From Rhodoplanes sp. Z2-YC6860 (GTDB lineage: Bacteria > Pseudomonadota > Alphaproteobacteria > Rhizobiales > Xanthobacteraceae): a DNA stretch of 64,000 nt. The notes under the pieces are model-generated. The model saw nothing but the letters and a program-made list of their open reading frames with translations, ran no database searches and was not told the origin of the DNA. The position numbers and the translations under genes are program-made. Shown piece after piece: positions 8,867 to 16,499 of this stretch; position 1 is the first letter of the stretch; each line of letters opens with the position of its first letter. Location of the stretch: contig NZ_CP007440.1 in NCBI RefSeq assembly GCF_001579845.1, positions 248,001 to 312,000 of the forward strand, read 5' to 3'.

Positions 8867-9826
8867 CTACCGCTTGGCCCCCGGACCGGAATGCGAATCG
8901 AGCCCGATGCCGATCATCAGATGCCCGAACAGTTTCGCGATCTTTTCGCGATCGGCTTGCGGGAGCGGTGGCTTGAGCAATGAGGCGACGTTCTTGCGCA
9001 GATGCTCGGCGTCGCCGGTTCCGAACAGCACCACATCGACGCCCGGCTCGTGCCGCGCGTAGCGGTAAGCCGCCTCGATCATGTTTGCGGCGCCGCCTTC
9101 ATGCACCAGAAAGCCCAGCGGGTCGTTGGTCTCGCCGAGCCATCTCTCGACCAGACCTCTGTCAGCCAGTGCTTTCATCTCCCGCGCCACGCGCGGCGGA
9201 TCGGCAAAGATCGAGCGCACCGCGAACATCAGCAGCGTGCCGACGCCGTCCTTCTGCGTTGCCGGAAACACGTTCTGCCGCGCAGCCTGATGCATCATGT
9301 GGAAGCCCACCATAGTGACCTCCCACACGGCGTCTTTCACCGCGCGTTTCAGCATCGCGTTGGTGAAATCGTTGATTGGATTCTCGGTGATGCCGATGTG
9401 CCGGATCTTGCCCTTCTGCTTGGCGTCGAGCAGCGCCGGCACCACGCTCATCGCGTGATCGTATTCGTTGAGCTCGATGCCGTGCAGATTGAACACGTCG
9501 ATGGTGTCAATGCCCATCGCCTTGAGCGAATTGTCGATGCTCGCCGTGACCTCCTTGGCGCCCGCGCCGTTGCGGATCTGCGCCTTGGTGGCGACCACGA
9601 CCTTGTCGCGCGGGATGCTTTTCAGCGCTTTGCCGACCACGCCCTCGGTTCCGTAACTCGGAGCGGTGTCGATGAAGTTGATGCCAAGGTCCATCGCTTC
9701 ATGGATGAGGCGCGCTGACTCGTCTTCGGTCTTGCCGGATTTCAAGCCGAGACGCGAAAAGCCGCCGGTGCCAAGGCCAGCGACGCTGACGCGAAGGCCG
9801 GTGCGGCCGAGGGTGGTGTATTCCAT
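8867..9826 (-). CDS. Aldo/keto reductase
   Basis: Protein of 319 aa of the NADPH-dependent aldo/keto reductase barrel family. The N-terminal LGRTGLRVSVAGLGTGGF block, the NFIDTAPSYGTE segment carrying the catalytic Asp and Tyr, and the IDVFNLHGIE strand carrying the expected His are all visible. A distal NADPH-binding region (FGTGDAEHLRKNV) is present, slightly different from the classic GAR/TS form. The substrate is not predictable. It is followed after 25 nt by nothing on the same strand; upstream lies the TAXI protein on minus, only 25 nt away, so the two may be cotranscribed. Confidence 0.9.
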   Translation of the reverse strand: MEYTTLGRTGLRVSVAGLGTGGFSRLGLKSGKTEDESARLIHEAMDLGINFIDTAPSYGTEGVVGKALKSIPRDKVVVATKAQIRNGAGAKEVTASIDNSLKAMGIDTIDVFNLHGIELNEYDHAMSVVPALLDAKQKGKIRHIGITENPINDFTNAMLKRAVKDAVWEVTMVGFHMMHQAARQNVFPATQKDGVGTLLMFAVRSIFADPPRVAREMKALADRGLVERWLGETNDPLGFLVHEGGAANMIEAAYRYARHEPGVDVVLFGTGDAEHLRKNVASLLKPPLPQADREKIAKLFGHLMIGIGLDSHSGPGAKR

Positions 9827-9851
9827 TTTCAGGATTCCCGATTGCTGAAAC

Positions 9852-11276
9852 TCAAACCTGCCGGAATCTCACCAGAGGTGCGGCCGCAGCGGCCGTGAAC
9901 TCCGCCCGCTTCTGGCTCAGCATGCGCTCGAGCCGATGAGTGGCAAGACTCACGGCTGCCGCCTCACCGGCATCGATCTCGCCGGGCGGCGCGCCTTCAA
10001 GCTGCACGCGCAGGATTTCGTCGATGGCCTCCTCGGCGTGCACCAGATCAGCCTCGTCGTGCGCGTTGCGCACCTCGTCCATCAGTGCGAACAGCCGCGT
10101 CAACGGCCGCTCCACCAGCACCCGATCGCTCCGCACCATGAAACGCCAGACCGCGGCCAACAGCGAAGCGAGCGAGCCGAACAGCATCGATCCATAGAAC
10201 AATTGATCGCCGTGCCGGTCGAAGAAGCTCTTCTGCTCGCCTTCGAAAAAAGCTGCGGCGCCCGGATGGATCGGGATGAACGCATCCTTGTCCTTATCCG
10301 GCTGGGTGATGTGAGCGAGCAGCGGATGCTCGCTGACCAGCTCGCGGCGCGCGTCCAGCACCGCCTTCGCGAGCGCGCCCGCCGCGTCGTCGCTGACCTG
10401 CTTGCTGGCAACGAGATAAAGCGGCATGCGCAGCGTCGTCACGTCGTCGTCCGGCACCGGCGGCGAGCCGCGGATGATGCCCTTGGGCAAGTCGTAGCTC
10501 TCGAACGCCTTGTTGATGCTTGCGATCGCGCCCGCCGATTCGATCGGCACAAGGGTGACCTTCCCCTTGAGACTGCGCGCCAGGATCTCGCGGACCCGGG
10601 CAATGTATCGTTCCGAAAGCGGCATGACGATCAACAGCGCCTGCACCTGCTTGAGCTGCACCGCCGGTCCTGCCTCCACCGGCAGGAGATAGCGGAAGCG
10701 CGTCTTGTTCTTCTCGAACTCGTATTCCCGGGCGATGACCGCCGTCACGGTCTGGTTGATCTGACCGCCGACCACGCCGATGGTCTTGCCTTTGAGGTCG
10801 TCCATGCTGGCCACGCCGCTGCCGGGCGGCGCGATGATCAGCACCGCCGCATGCGCCACCACCAGAATGGCGCGCGCCGCGGCGAAATCGCCGCTGTCGG
10901 GACGGATCACCGCCAGATCGGTCTCGCCCTTGGAGAGGGCCGAAGCGGCCTCGGCCGCCGTCATCTTCTCGACCACCTTGAGCCGCACCGGGGCGTTGGC
11001 GGCGTTGAGCTTGCTGGCGATCGCCGTCATCAGCTTCGGCGCGTCACCGTCGAAGGAGCCCGCCGCGACCGTCAGCGTCGTGGGCTGCGACATGACGCGA
11101 TAGGCATGGATGCCGATCCCGCACGCGACCACGACCGCGCCCATCACCAGCGTCGCCCGCACCCAACGCGGCGCACCGCGGGTGGCGAGCGCCGCAACGG
11201 CCGCAAGCACCCCTGCCCCGGCCGCGGCGCCGGCGGCAAGGTTCGGATGCGGGTTACGGCCGAAAGCGTCTGACAC
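9852..11276 (-). CDS. Membrane-anchored TAXI-family (TRAP-type) solute-binding protein
   Basis: About 474 aa. N-terminal membrane segments (AAGAGVLAAVAALA and LVMGAVVVACGIGIHAY), then a periplasmic binding domain of the TAXI group (TLTVAAGSF, TDLAVIRPDSGDF, DLKGKTIGVVGGQINQTV, FIPIHPGAAAFFEGE), then a C-terminal TM helix (LFYGSMLFGSLASLLAAVW) and an Ala-rich, charged cytoplasmic tail. Ordinary TAXI binding proteins are soluble and paired with a fused TRAP permease; none is adjacent here, so a sensory or scaffold role is possible. The start is GTG 11276, with AAGGA eight nt upstream; the open frame runs 96 codons further, into the promoter region of the divergent ABC gene. Confidence 0.8.
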   Translation of the reverse strand: MSDAFGRNPHPNLAAGAAAGAGVLAAVAALATRGAPRWVRATLVMGAVVVACGIGIHAYRVMSQPTTLTVAAGSFDGDAPKLMTAIASKLNAANAPVRLKVVEKMTAAEAASALSKGETDLAVIRPDSGDFAAARAILVVAHAAVLIIAPPGSGVASMDDLKGKTIGVVGGQINQTVTAVIAREYEFEKNKTRFRYLLPVEAGPAVQLKQVQALLIVMPLSERYIARVREILARSLKGKVTLVPIESAGAIASINKAFESYDLPKGIIRGSPPVPDDDVTTLRMPLYLVASKQVSDDAAGALAKAVLDARRELVSEHPLLAHITQPDKDKDAFIPIHPGAAAFFEGEQKSFFDRHGDQLFYGSMLFGSLASLLAAVWRFMVRSDRVLVERPLTRLFALMDEVRNAHDEADLVHAEEAIDEILRVQLEGAPPGEIDAGEAAAVSLATHRLERMLSQKRAEFTAAAAAPLVRFRQV

Positions 11277-11482
11277 GCCGGGGGTCCTTGGCTCGCCGAG
11301 GCGCGGCGCCTGTGGCGGAGCCAACTCTAGCGCGGCATCAACACGCAGGCCAACAACCTGTGGCACGGGCCATTTCAGGCGCCCTGCGCTTGTCCTGTCT
11401 CGGGAGCTGCGCGAACATGCCCGCGGTCGCGCCACGCCATGGCGTGCCGCCGGCCACCCAAGTTGTTCTCCAGGAGGGGCAG

Positions 11483-12658
11483 ATGCGTCCGATCGGAAAG
11501 ACGTTTGTTTCAGTGGGACTTGCGGCGCTCGCTGCGGCTGCCATCGCGGCGCCGGCAAGCGCAAAGGACACCGTGAAGGTCGGATTCATCGGCCCGCTCA
11601 CCGGGGGCGTCTCGGCCAACGGTCTCGGCGGCCGCAACTCTGCCGACCTCGCGGTGAAGCTCCGCAACGCCGACGCCGAGGCGAAATACAACTACGACAT
11701 CGTCGTGTTCGACGACGAGTGCAAACCGAACGTCGCGGTGCAGGTCGCGACCAAGATGGCGGCCGACAAAGATATCATCGGCGGCGCAACGCACTACTGC
11801 TCGGCCACCGCCATCGCCACCGTCGACACCTATCACAAGTTCGGCTTCCCGGTGATCGTCTGGGGCGCAGTGCTGCCCGACGTCACCTATCGCAACAAGT
11901 ATGCGGAGATTCATCGCGTCAACGGCACGATGATCAACCAGAACGACGCCAACGCCGAGCTGATCTCCCAGCTCGGCTACAAGACCGTCGCCGTGATCCA
12001 CGACACCACCGACTACGGCAAGGGCCACAACGAATACTTCAGCAAGGCGCTCGCCAAGATCGGCAAGGCCCAGATCGTCGGCACGTTTGGCGTGACCGCC
12101 GACCAGCAGGATTTCGCGACCGAGCTCACCCGCATCAAGGCGCTCAAACCCGACGTGATCTACTTCGGCGGGCTGACGCCGATCGGCGTGCGCATCCGCT
12201 CGCAGATGGACAAGCTTGGCATCAACGCGGTTTTCGACGGCACCTCCGGCATCGTGTCCGACGCCTACATCCAGGGTCTCGGGCCGCTCGCCGAAGGCAC
12301 GCTCGCCTTCCGCGAAGGCGCGCCGACCGACAAGCTGCCCGGCGGCAAGTTCTTCATGGAGAAATACACCGCGCAGAAATACGACCAGCCGCCGGAGGCC
12401 TATGGCGCCTTCGCCTTTGCGGCGATGAACATGCTGATCGATTCGATCGAGAAGGTCGGCCCCGACCGCAAGAAGGTCATTGCCGATCTCGCCAACGTGA
12501 AGGATCGCGATTCCATCGTCGGCAAGATCACGTTCGACGACCACGGCCAGAACGCCGTGCCGGTGATCACGAAATACGTGGTCCAGGACGGCAAGTTCGT
12601 GGAGTGGGACGACAGCGAATACGCCAGCGGCAAGCGCAAGCTGCCCGGGCAGAAGTGA
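11483..12658 (+). CDS. Branched-chain amino acid type ABC transporter substrate-binding protein
   Basis: Protein of 391 aa with a signal peptide (MRPIGKTF...APASA, cut near residue 28) and the type I periplasmic binding fold of the LivJ/LivK group: VKVGFIGPLTGG at the start, VVFDDECKPNVAVQVATKM, the GGATHYCSATAIA loop, then KTVAVIHDTTDYGKG and PDVIYFGGLTPIG. It would capture the ligand for the importer encoded just downstream. The start at 11483 has AGGAGG five nt before it. Two hairpins lie between it and the permease genes, typical of a site that lowers downstream expression relative to the binding protein. The ligand could be a branched-chain amino acid, an aromatic or another small acid. 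Confidence 0.93.
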   Translation: MRPIGKTFVSVGLAALAAAAIAAPASAKDTVKVGFIGPLTGGVSANGLGGRNSADLAVKLRNADAEAKYNYDIVVFDDECKPNVAVQVATKMAADKDIIGGATHYCSATAIATVDTYHKFGFPVIVWGAVLPDVTYRNKYAEIHRVNGTMINQNDANAELISQLGYKTVAVIHDTTDYGKGHNEYFSKALAKIGKAQIVGTFGVTADQQDFATELTRIKALKPDVIYFGGLTPIGVRIRSQMDKLGINAVFDGTSGIVSDAYIQGLGPLAEGTLAFREGAPTDKLPGGKFFMEKYTAQKYDQPPEAYGAFAFAAMNMLIDSIEKVGPDRKKVIADLANVKDRDSIVGKITFDDHGQNAVPVITKYVVQDGKFVEWDDSEYASGKRKLPGQK

Positions 12659-12677
12659 TGTGGCTCGCTGCCCCCTT

Positions 12678-12816
12678 ACCTCCCCCTGACAGGGGGAGGT
12701 CGCCGGACCGCAAGCGCGTTCACGCGCATCTCCGGCGCGCCATGGTCCGGTCGGCGGGGGTCAGTCACACGCACCATTCGACCCCCTCCCCGACCCTCCC
12801 CCTTTCAGGGGGAGGG
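12678..12816. repeat. Paired hairpin element between binding protein and permease genes
   Basis: Two almost identical hairpins, A at 12678-12700 (perfect 10-bp arms ACCTCCCCCT/AGGGGGAGGT, 3-nt loop) and B at 12794-12816 (CCCTCCCCCT/AGGGGGAGGG, 3-nt loop), bracket about 90 bp that itself holds inverted repeats (12714-12719/12722-12727 and 12703-12709/12744-12750). The arrangement resembles REP/BIME-like elements. In this position it may also act as an attenuator or mRNA stabiliser after the binding-protein gene. Confidence 0.7.
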
Positions 12817-12833
12817 AGCGCACCGCCCGCGCC

Positions 12834-13751
12834 ATGACCGCCGGGCTGCTCGCCCAATACGTCATGAACGGGCTGATGCTCGGCATGATGTATGCGCTGG
12901 TCGCGGTGGGCTTCACGCTGTTCTTCGGCGTGCTCGACGTCATCAAGTTCTCCCACGGTGACGTGCTCACCGTCGGCGCATTCACGGCGCTCGCCACCTA
13001 CGTCGCGCTGCACACCGCCGGCGCCGGCTCGCGATGGCTCGAGCTCATCGCCATGCTGGTCGCCGCCATCCTCGCCATGGCGTTCCTCGGCGTGCTCATC
13101 GCGCGCTATCTCGTGCTGCCGCTCCGCTCGGCGCCGCCGCTGAACACGCTGCTCATCACGCTGATGCTCGGCACCGTGCTGCGCGAGTCCATACGTCTGT
13201 TCTATCCCCAGGGGGCCAATCCCAAGCCGTTTCCGGCGCTGCTGCCAAAAGGCTCGATCGATCTCGGCGGCTTCAACCTTCGCGCCGACAACGTGCTGAT
13301 GCTGGCGGCAGGCGCCGCGGCCATCATCGGTCTCCAGGCCCTCCTGAACCGCACCAAGCTCGGGCTTGCCATCCGCGCCGTGGCGCAGGACGAGGAAACC
13401 GCGCGGACCATGGGCATCGATTTCACCGCGGTGGTGCTCGTCACCTTTGCGATCGGCTCGGCGCTTGCGGCCTTCGCCGGCGTGATGAACGGGCTCTACT
13501 ACAACGAGATCAACTTCGGCATCGGGCTCTATCTCGGCGTGATCGGCTTTTCGGCCGCCATCATCGGCGGGCTCGGCAGCGTCTATGGCGCGATCCTCGG
13601 CGGCTTTTTGTTCGCGGGCCTGCAGGTCCTCGGCACCGTGCTGCCGTTCGCCAGCGCCTACAAAGACGTGTTCGCCTTCGCGGTGGTCATTGCCCTCATG
13701 GCCTGGCGGCCGACCGGGCTGATCCAGGAAAAGATCAGCGAGCGGGTATGA
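12834..13751 (+). CDS. Branched-chain amino acid ABC transporter permease (LivH type)
   Basis: Protein of 305 aa, about eight hydrophobic helices, of the LivH family. Typical signatures are QYVMNGLMLGMMYALVAVGFTLFFGVLDVIKFSHGD at the start (given here as a motif in two parts: QYVMNGLMLGM and FGVLDVIKFSHGD), then GLAIRAVAQDEETARTMGI, the coupling loop facing the ATPases, and a C-terminal GGLGSVYGAILGG. It forms the heterodimeric membrane channel with the next gene. Translation is coupled to that gene through an ATGA overlap. No clear ribosome-binding site stands close to the ATG; the only GGAG lies inside hairpin B about 20 nt upstream. Confidence 0.94.
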   Translation: MTAGLLAQYVMNGLMLGMMYALVAVGFTLFFGVLDVIKFSHGDVLTVGAFTALATYVALHTAGAGSRWLELIAMLVAAILAMAFLGVLIARYLVLPLRSAPPLNTLLITLMLGTVLRESIRLFYPQGANPKPFPALLPKGSIDLGGFNLRADNVLMLAAGAAAIIGLQALLNRTKLGLAIRAVAQDEETARTMGIDFTAVVLVTFAIGSALAAFAGVMNGLYYNEINFGIGLYLGVIGFSAAIIGGLGSVYGAILGGFLFAGLQVLGTVLPFASAYKDVFAFAVVIALMAWRPTGLIQEKISERV

Positions 13752-14914
13752 GCGCGCCTTCCCCGCCGGTCAAAAGCGCAAGCCTCGTCCCGGGACTCAT
13801 CGCGCTTACGGCCGCCACCGCCTACCTCATTCTGCTGCTGGCGGTGGAGAAGCAGACCGTCGTGCTGACCGTCATCGCGGGCGGCATCGTCGCGGTGCTG
13901 CTGGCGGCCTGGCTGCGGCTTCTCGCTCCGGTGTCGCAATCTTTTGCCGCCCACGAGGACGGGCTTGGCGTCTTCGCGATCCTCGCCGCGGTCGTGCTCG
14001 GACTGTATTTCCACGAAGACCATTTCGTGCTGCTGCTGGTCATCACCGTGATGCTCACCACGGTGGCGACGCTCGGCCTCAACATCCAGTTCGGCTACGC
14101 CGGCGTGGTGAACTTTGCCGGCGCCTCGTTCTTCGGCATCGGCGCCTACACCTCCGCGATGCTCAACGCCCACACCGCGATCCCGCATCTCATCGTGCTC
14201 GTCATCGGCGGCGCCCTCGCCGCGCTGATCGGCTCGCTGCTGCTGCTGCCGGTGCTGCGCACGCGCGGACACTACGCCGCGGTGGTCACCATCGCGTTCG
14301 CACTGCTGTTCAAGACGTTCCTCGAGGTCAACGACGTGCTCGGCGGGCCGCAGGGCCTGCAGGTGCGCGGCATGAAAATCCTCGGCTGGTCGTTCAACGA
14401 CAACATCGAGCTCGGATGGATCACGCTGTCGTTCTACATGAACTACTTCGTCGTCGCGCTGCTGCTCCTGGTCATAGCCTTCATCCTGGTGCGCCGGCTC
14501 GAGCGCTCCTGGATCGGGCTCAACCTCGACGCCATCCGGCTCGACGAGGTGGCGGCACGCTGCTTCGGGCTCGACATCGCGCGCTGGCAGATCACCGCAT
14601 TCCTGCTCGGCAACTTCCTGATCGGCATCGCGGGCGCGCTGTTCGGCATGGTCGGCAGCTTCGTCGCGCCGAACAACTACACCTTCGCCGACTCGCTCAT
14701 TCTGGTGTCGATCCTGCTGCTCGGCGGCATCGGCAATCCTTGGGGCCTGATCGTTGCGACCATCATCGTGATCGTGGTGCCCGAGAAGCTGCAGACCATC
14801 CAGGAGTATCGTTTCCTGCTTTACGCCGCGCTGGTGATCGCGGTGCTGCGTTTCCGCCCCCAGGGCCTGCTGCCGCGCCCGGTGCGCCGCTATTTTTCGG
14901 GATCGCCGCGATGA
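13748..14914 (+). CDS. Branched-chain amino acid ABC transporter permease (LivM type)
   Basis: Protein of 388 aa, LivM family, longer than LivH as is usual because of extra N-terminal helices (about residues 12-110). The core holds ATLGLNIQFGYAGVVNFAGASFFGIG, shown here as ATLGLNIQFGYAG then VNFAGASF, and the loop RLDEVAARCFGLDIARWQITAF that contacts the ATP-binding subunits. The C-terminal LLLGGIGNPWGLI and RFRPQGLLP blocks are typical. The start overlaps the livH-type stop (ATGA at 13748-13751), and its own stop overlaps the ATPase start in the same way, so the three genes form one tightly coupled operon. Confidence 0.94.
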   Translation: MSAPSPPVKSASLVPGLIALTAATAYLILLLAVEKQTVVLTVIAGGIVAVLLAAWLRLLAPVSQSFAAHEDGLGVFAILAAVVLGLYFHEDHFVLLLVITVMLTTVATLGLNIQFGYAGVVNFAGASFFGIGAYTSAMLNAHTAIPHLIVLVIGGALAALIGSLLLLPVLRTRGHYAAVVTIAFALLFKTFLEVNDVLGGPQGLQVRGMKILGWSFNDNIELGWITLSFYMNYFVVALLLLVIAFILVRRLERSWIGLNLDAIRLDEVAARCFGLDIARWQITAFLLGNFLIGIAGALFGMVGSFVAPNNYTFADSLILVSILLLGGIGNPWGLIVATIIVIVVPEKLQTIQEYRFLLYAALVIAVLRFRPQGLLPRPVRRYFSGSPR

Positions 14915-15687
14915 CGGCGCTGCTCGAAGCCAAGGCCCTGACGCGCCGCTTCGGCGGCGTGGTGGCGCTCGATCAGCTCGACCTCACCGTGGCGCAAAAC
15001 GAGATTGTCGGGCTGATCGGGCCGAACGGCTCCGGCAAGACTACGTTCTTCAACGTCGTCACCGGCATCTACGCGGCCGACGGCGGCCACATCACCTTCG
15101 GCGGCGCCGACATCACCCGCGCCACCTCGCGCGCGATCTACACCGCCGGGATCTCCCGCACCTTCCAGCGTTCGCGGCTGTCGCTGCCGCTGTCGATCTT
15201 CGACAACATCATGATCGGCAATCACAACCGGCTGACGCAAAGCCTGTGGTTCAACCTGATGCGGCGGCGCGCCTTCCGGGCCGAGTTCGAGCGGAGCTGC
15301 GAGGAGGTGCGCGCGCTCCTCGACGTGTTCGAGCCCGAGCTTGCAAACCGCATGTTCGAGCCGGTCGCGGGCCTGCCGATGATCGAGCGGCGGCGGATCG
15401 AGATCTGCCGCGCCCTGATCAGCGAGCCAAAGCTGCTCCTGCTCGACGAGCCGTCGGCCGGCATGACCCACGACGAGACTCGCGAGCTGATGGACGACAT
15501 CCTGCTGGTGCGCAAGCGCAACCGCGATCTGGCGATCGTCATTGTCGAGCACGAGATGGGCGTGATCGAGCGCATCACCGACCGCTGCGTGGTGCTGAAC
15601 TTCGGCCGCAAGGTCGCCGAGGGTCCGTATCGCACGGTCGCGGCCGACCGCCAGGTGCAAGAGGCCTATCTCGGAGTGGCGCAATGA
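14911..15687 (+). CDS. ABC transporter ATP-binding protein, LivG type, with atypical signature
   Basis: Protein of 258 aa. Walker A GPNGSGKTT near residues 38-46, Walker B LLLLDEPSAGM, and the switch histidine in IVIVEHEM are present. The region where LivG proteins carry the ABC signature (usually LSYGxQRRLEIARAL) instead reads VAGLPMIERRRIEICRAL at about 152-169, so the canonical LSGGQ-like glycine motif is missing. Otherwise the layout (long insertion FQRSRLSLPLSIFDNI, C-terminal GRKVAEGPY) is that of LivG. It sits between the permeases and the second ATPase, ATGA-overlapping the former. It probably pairs with that second ATPase, whose signature is normal, so one of the two ATP sites could be degenerate. 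Confidence 0.9.
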   Translation: MTALLEAKALTRRFGGVVALDQLDLTVAQNEIVGLIGPNGSGKTTFFNVVTGIYAADGGHITFGGADITRATSRAIYTAGISRTFQRSRLSLPLSIFDNIMIGNHNRLTQSLWFNLMRRRAFRAEFERSCEEVRALLDVFEPELANRMFEPVAGLPMIERRRIEICRALISEPKLLLLDEPSAGMTHDETRELMDDILLVRKRNRDLAIVIVEHEMGVIERITDRCVVLNFGRKVAEGPYRTVAADRQVQEAYLGVAQ

Positions 15688-15711
15688 GCGCAGCACCATG
15701 AGCGCAAAGCC

Positions 15712-16422
15712 ATGAGCGGGAGACTGGAGATCGACGGCCTGGTCGCGGCCTACGACCGTGCCAACGTGCTCGAAGGCGTTTCGCTCACCATCGAGCCCGG
15801 CCGCATCACGTGCCTGCTGGGCTCGAACGGCTCCGGCAAGACCACGCTCATCCGCTCGATCCTGGGCCTGACGCCGCCGCGCGCCGGCCGCATCGTGTTC
15901 GATGGCACCGACATCACCAGGCTCCCCACCCACAAGGTGATCGCTGCGGGCATCGCCTGCATTCCCGAAGGCCGCAAGGTGTTCCCGAAATTCACCGTCG
16001 AGGAGAACCTCAAGCTCGGCGCCTATCAGGAAGCCTCCGATGCGGTGACACAGGCGCGCATGGCGGACATCTTCCGCATCTTCCCGCGCCTTCAGGAGCG
16101 GCGCACGCAGCTCGCCGGCACCATGTCGGGCGGCGAGCAGGCGATGCTCTCGATCGGCCGCGGCCTGATGCGCGCGCCGAAACTCCTCATCATCGACGAG
16201 CCCTCGCTCGGGCTGTCGCCGCGGTTTGTGAAGGAGAACTTCGCCATCATCCGCGACATCAATGCGCGCGGCATCACGGTGTTTCTAGTCGAGCAGAACG
16301 TCCACCAGACCCTGGCGATCTCGCACTATGGCTACGTGCTGTCGAAGGGCAAAGTGGCGGCAAAGGGGACGCCGGCGGAGATCGCGGAGAGCGACGAGGT
16401 GCGGGAGGCGTATTTTTCGTAG
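15712..16422 (+). CDS. ABC transporter ATP-binding protein, LivF type
   Basis: Protein of 236 aa, LivF family: Walker [11 protein letters not shown]-loop region, canonical signature MSGGEQAML, Walker [14 protein letters not shown], and switch histidine replaced by the Q-N typical region [12 protein letters not shown] as in LivF proteins. It completes the five-gene importer that begins at 11483. It starts 24 nt after the previous stop; several ATGs lie close together (15684, 15698, 15712), and the one at 15712 starts the conserved sequence. The next gene, leuS, follows after 77 nt and is probably an independent unit. Confidence 0.94.
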   Translation: MSGRLEIDGLVAAYDRANVLEGVSLTIEPGRITCLLGSNGSGKTTLIRSILGLTPPRAGRIVFDGTDITRLPTHKVIAAGIACIPEGRKVFPKFTVEENLKLGAYQEASDAVTQARMADIFRIFPRLQERRTQLAGTMSGGEQAMLSIGRGLMRAPKLLIIDEPSLGLSPRFVKENFAIIRDINARGITVFLVEQNVHQTLAISHYGYVLSKGKVAAKGTPAEIAESDEVREAYFS

Positions 16423-16499
16423 TGGAGGCCCGGAAACGGCACCACCCCGCGCCGATACCCCTTCCCCATCCCCCGAACGGCCACTACAACACCCGGCCA

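Noticed and set aside
11276-11564. Upstream extension of the TAXI-type gene to 11564
   Set aside because: It would overlap the leader and signal-peptide region of the divergent ABC binding-protein gene; the GTG at 11276 has a good ribosome-binding site.
15810-16499. Long N-terminal extension of leuS, giving 1109 codons
   Set aside because: It overlaps the livF-type gene in another frame, and the conserved LeuS sequence starts at 16500.
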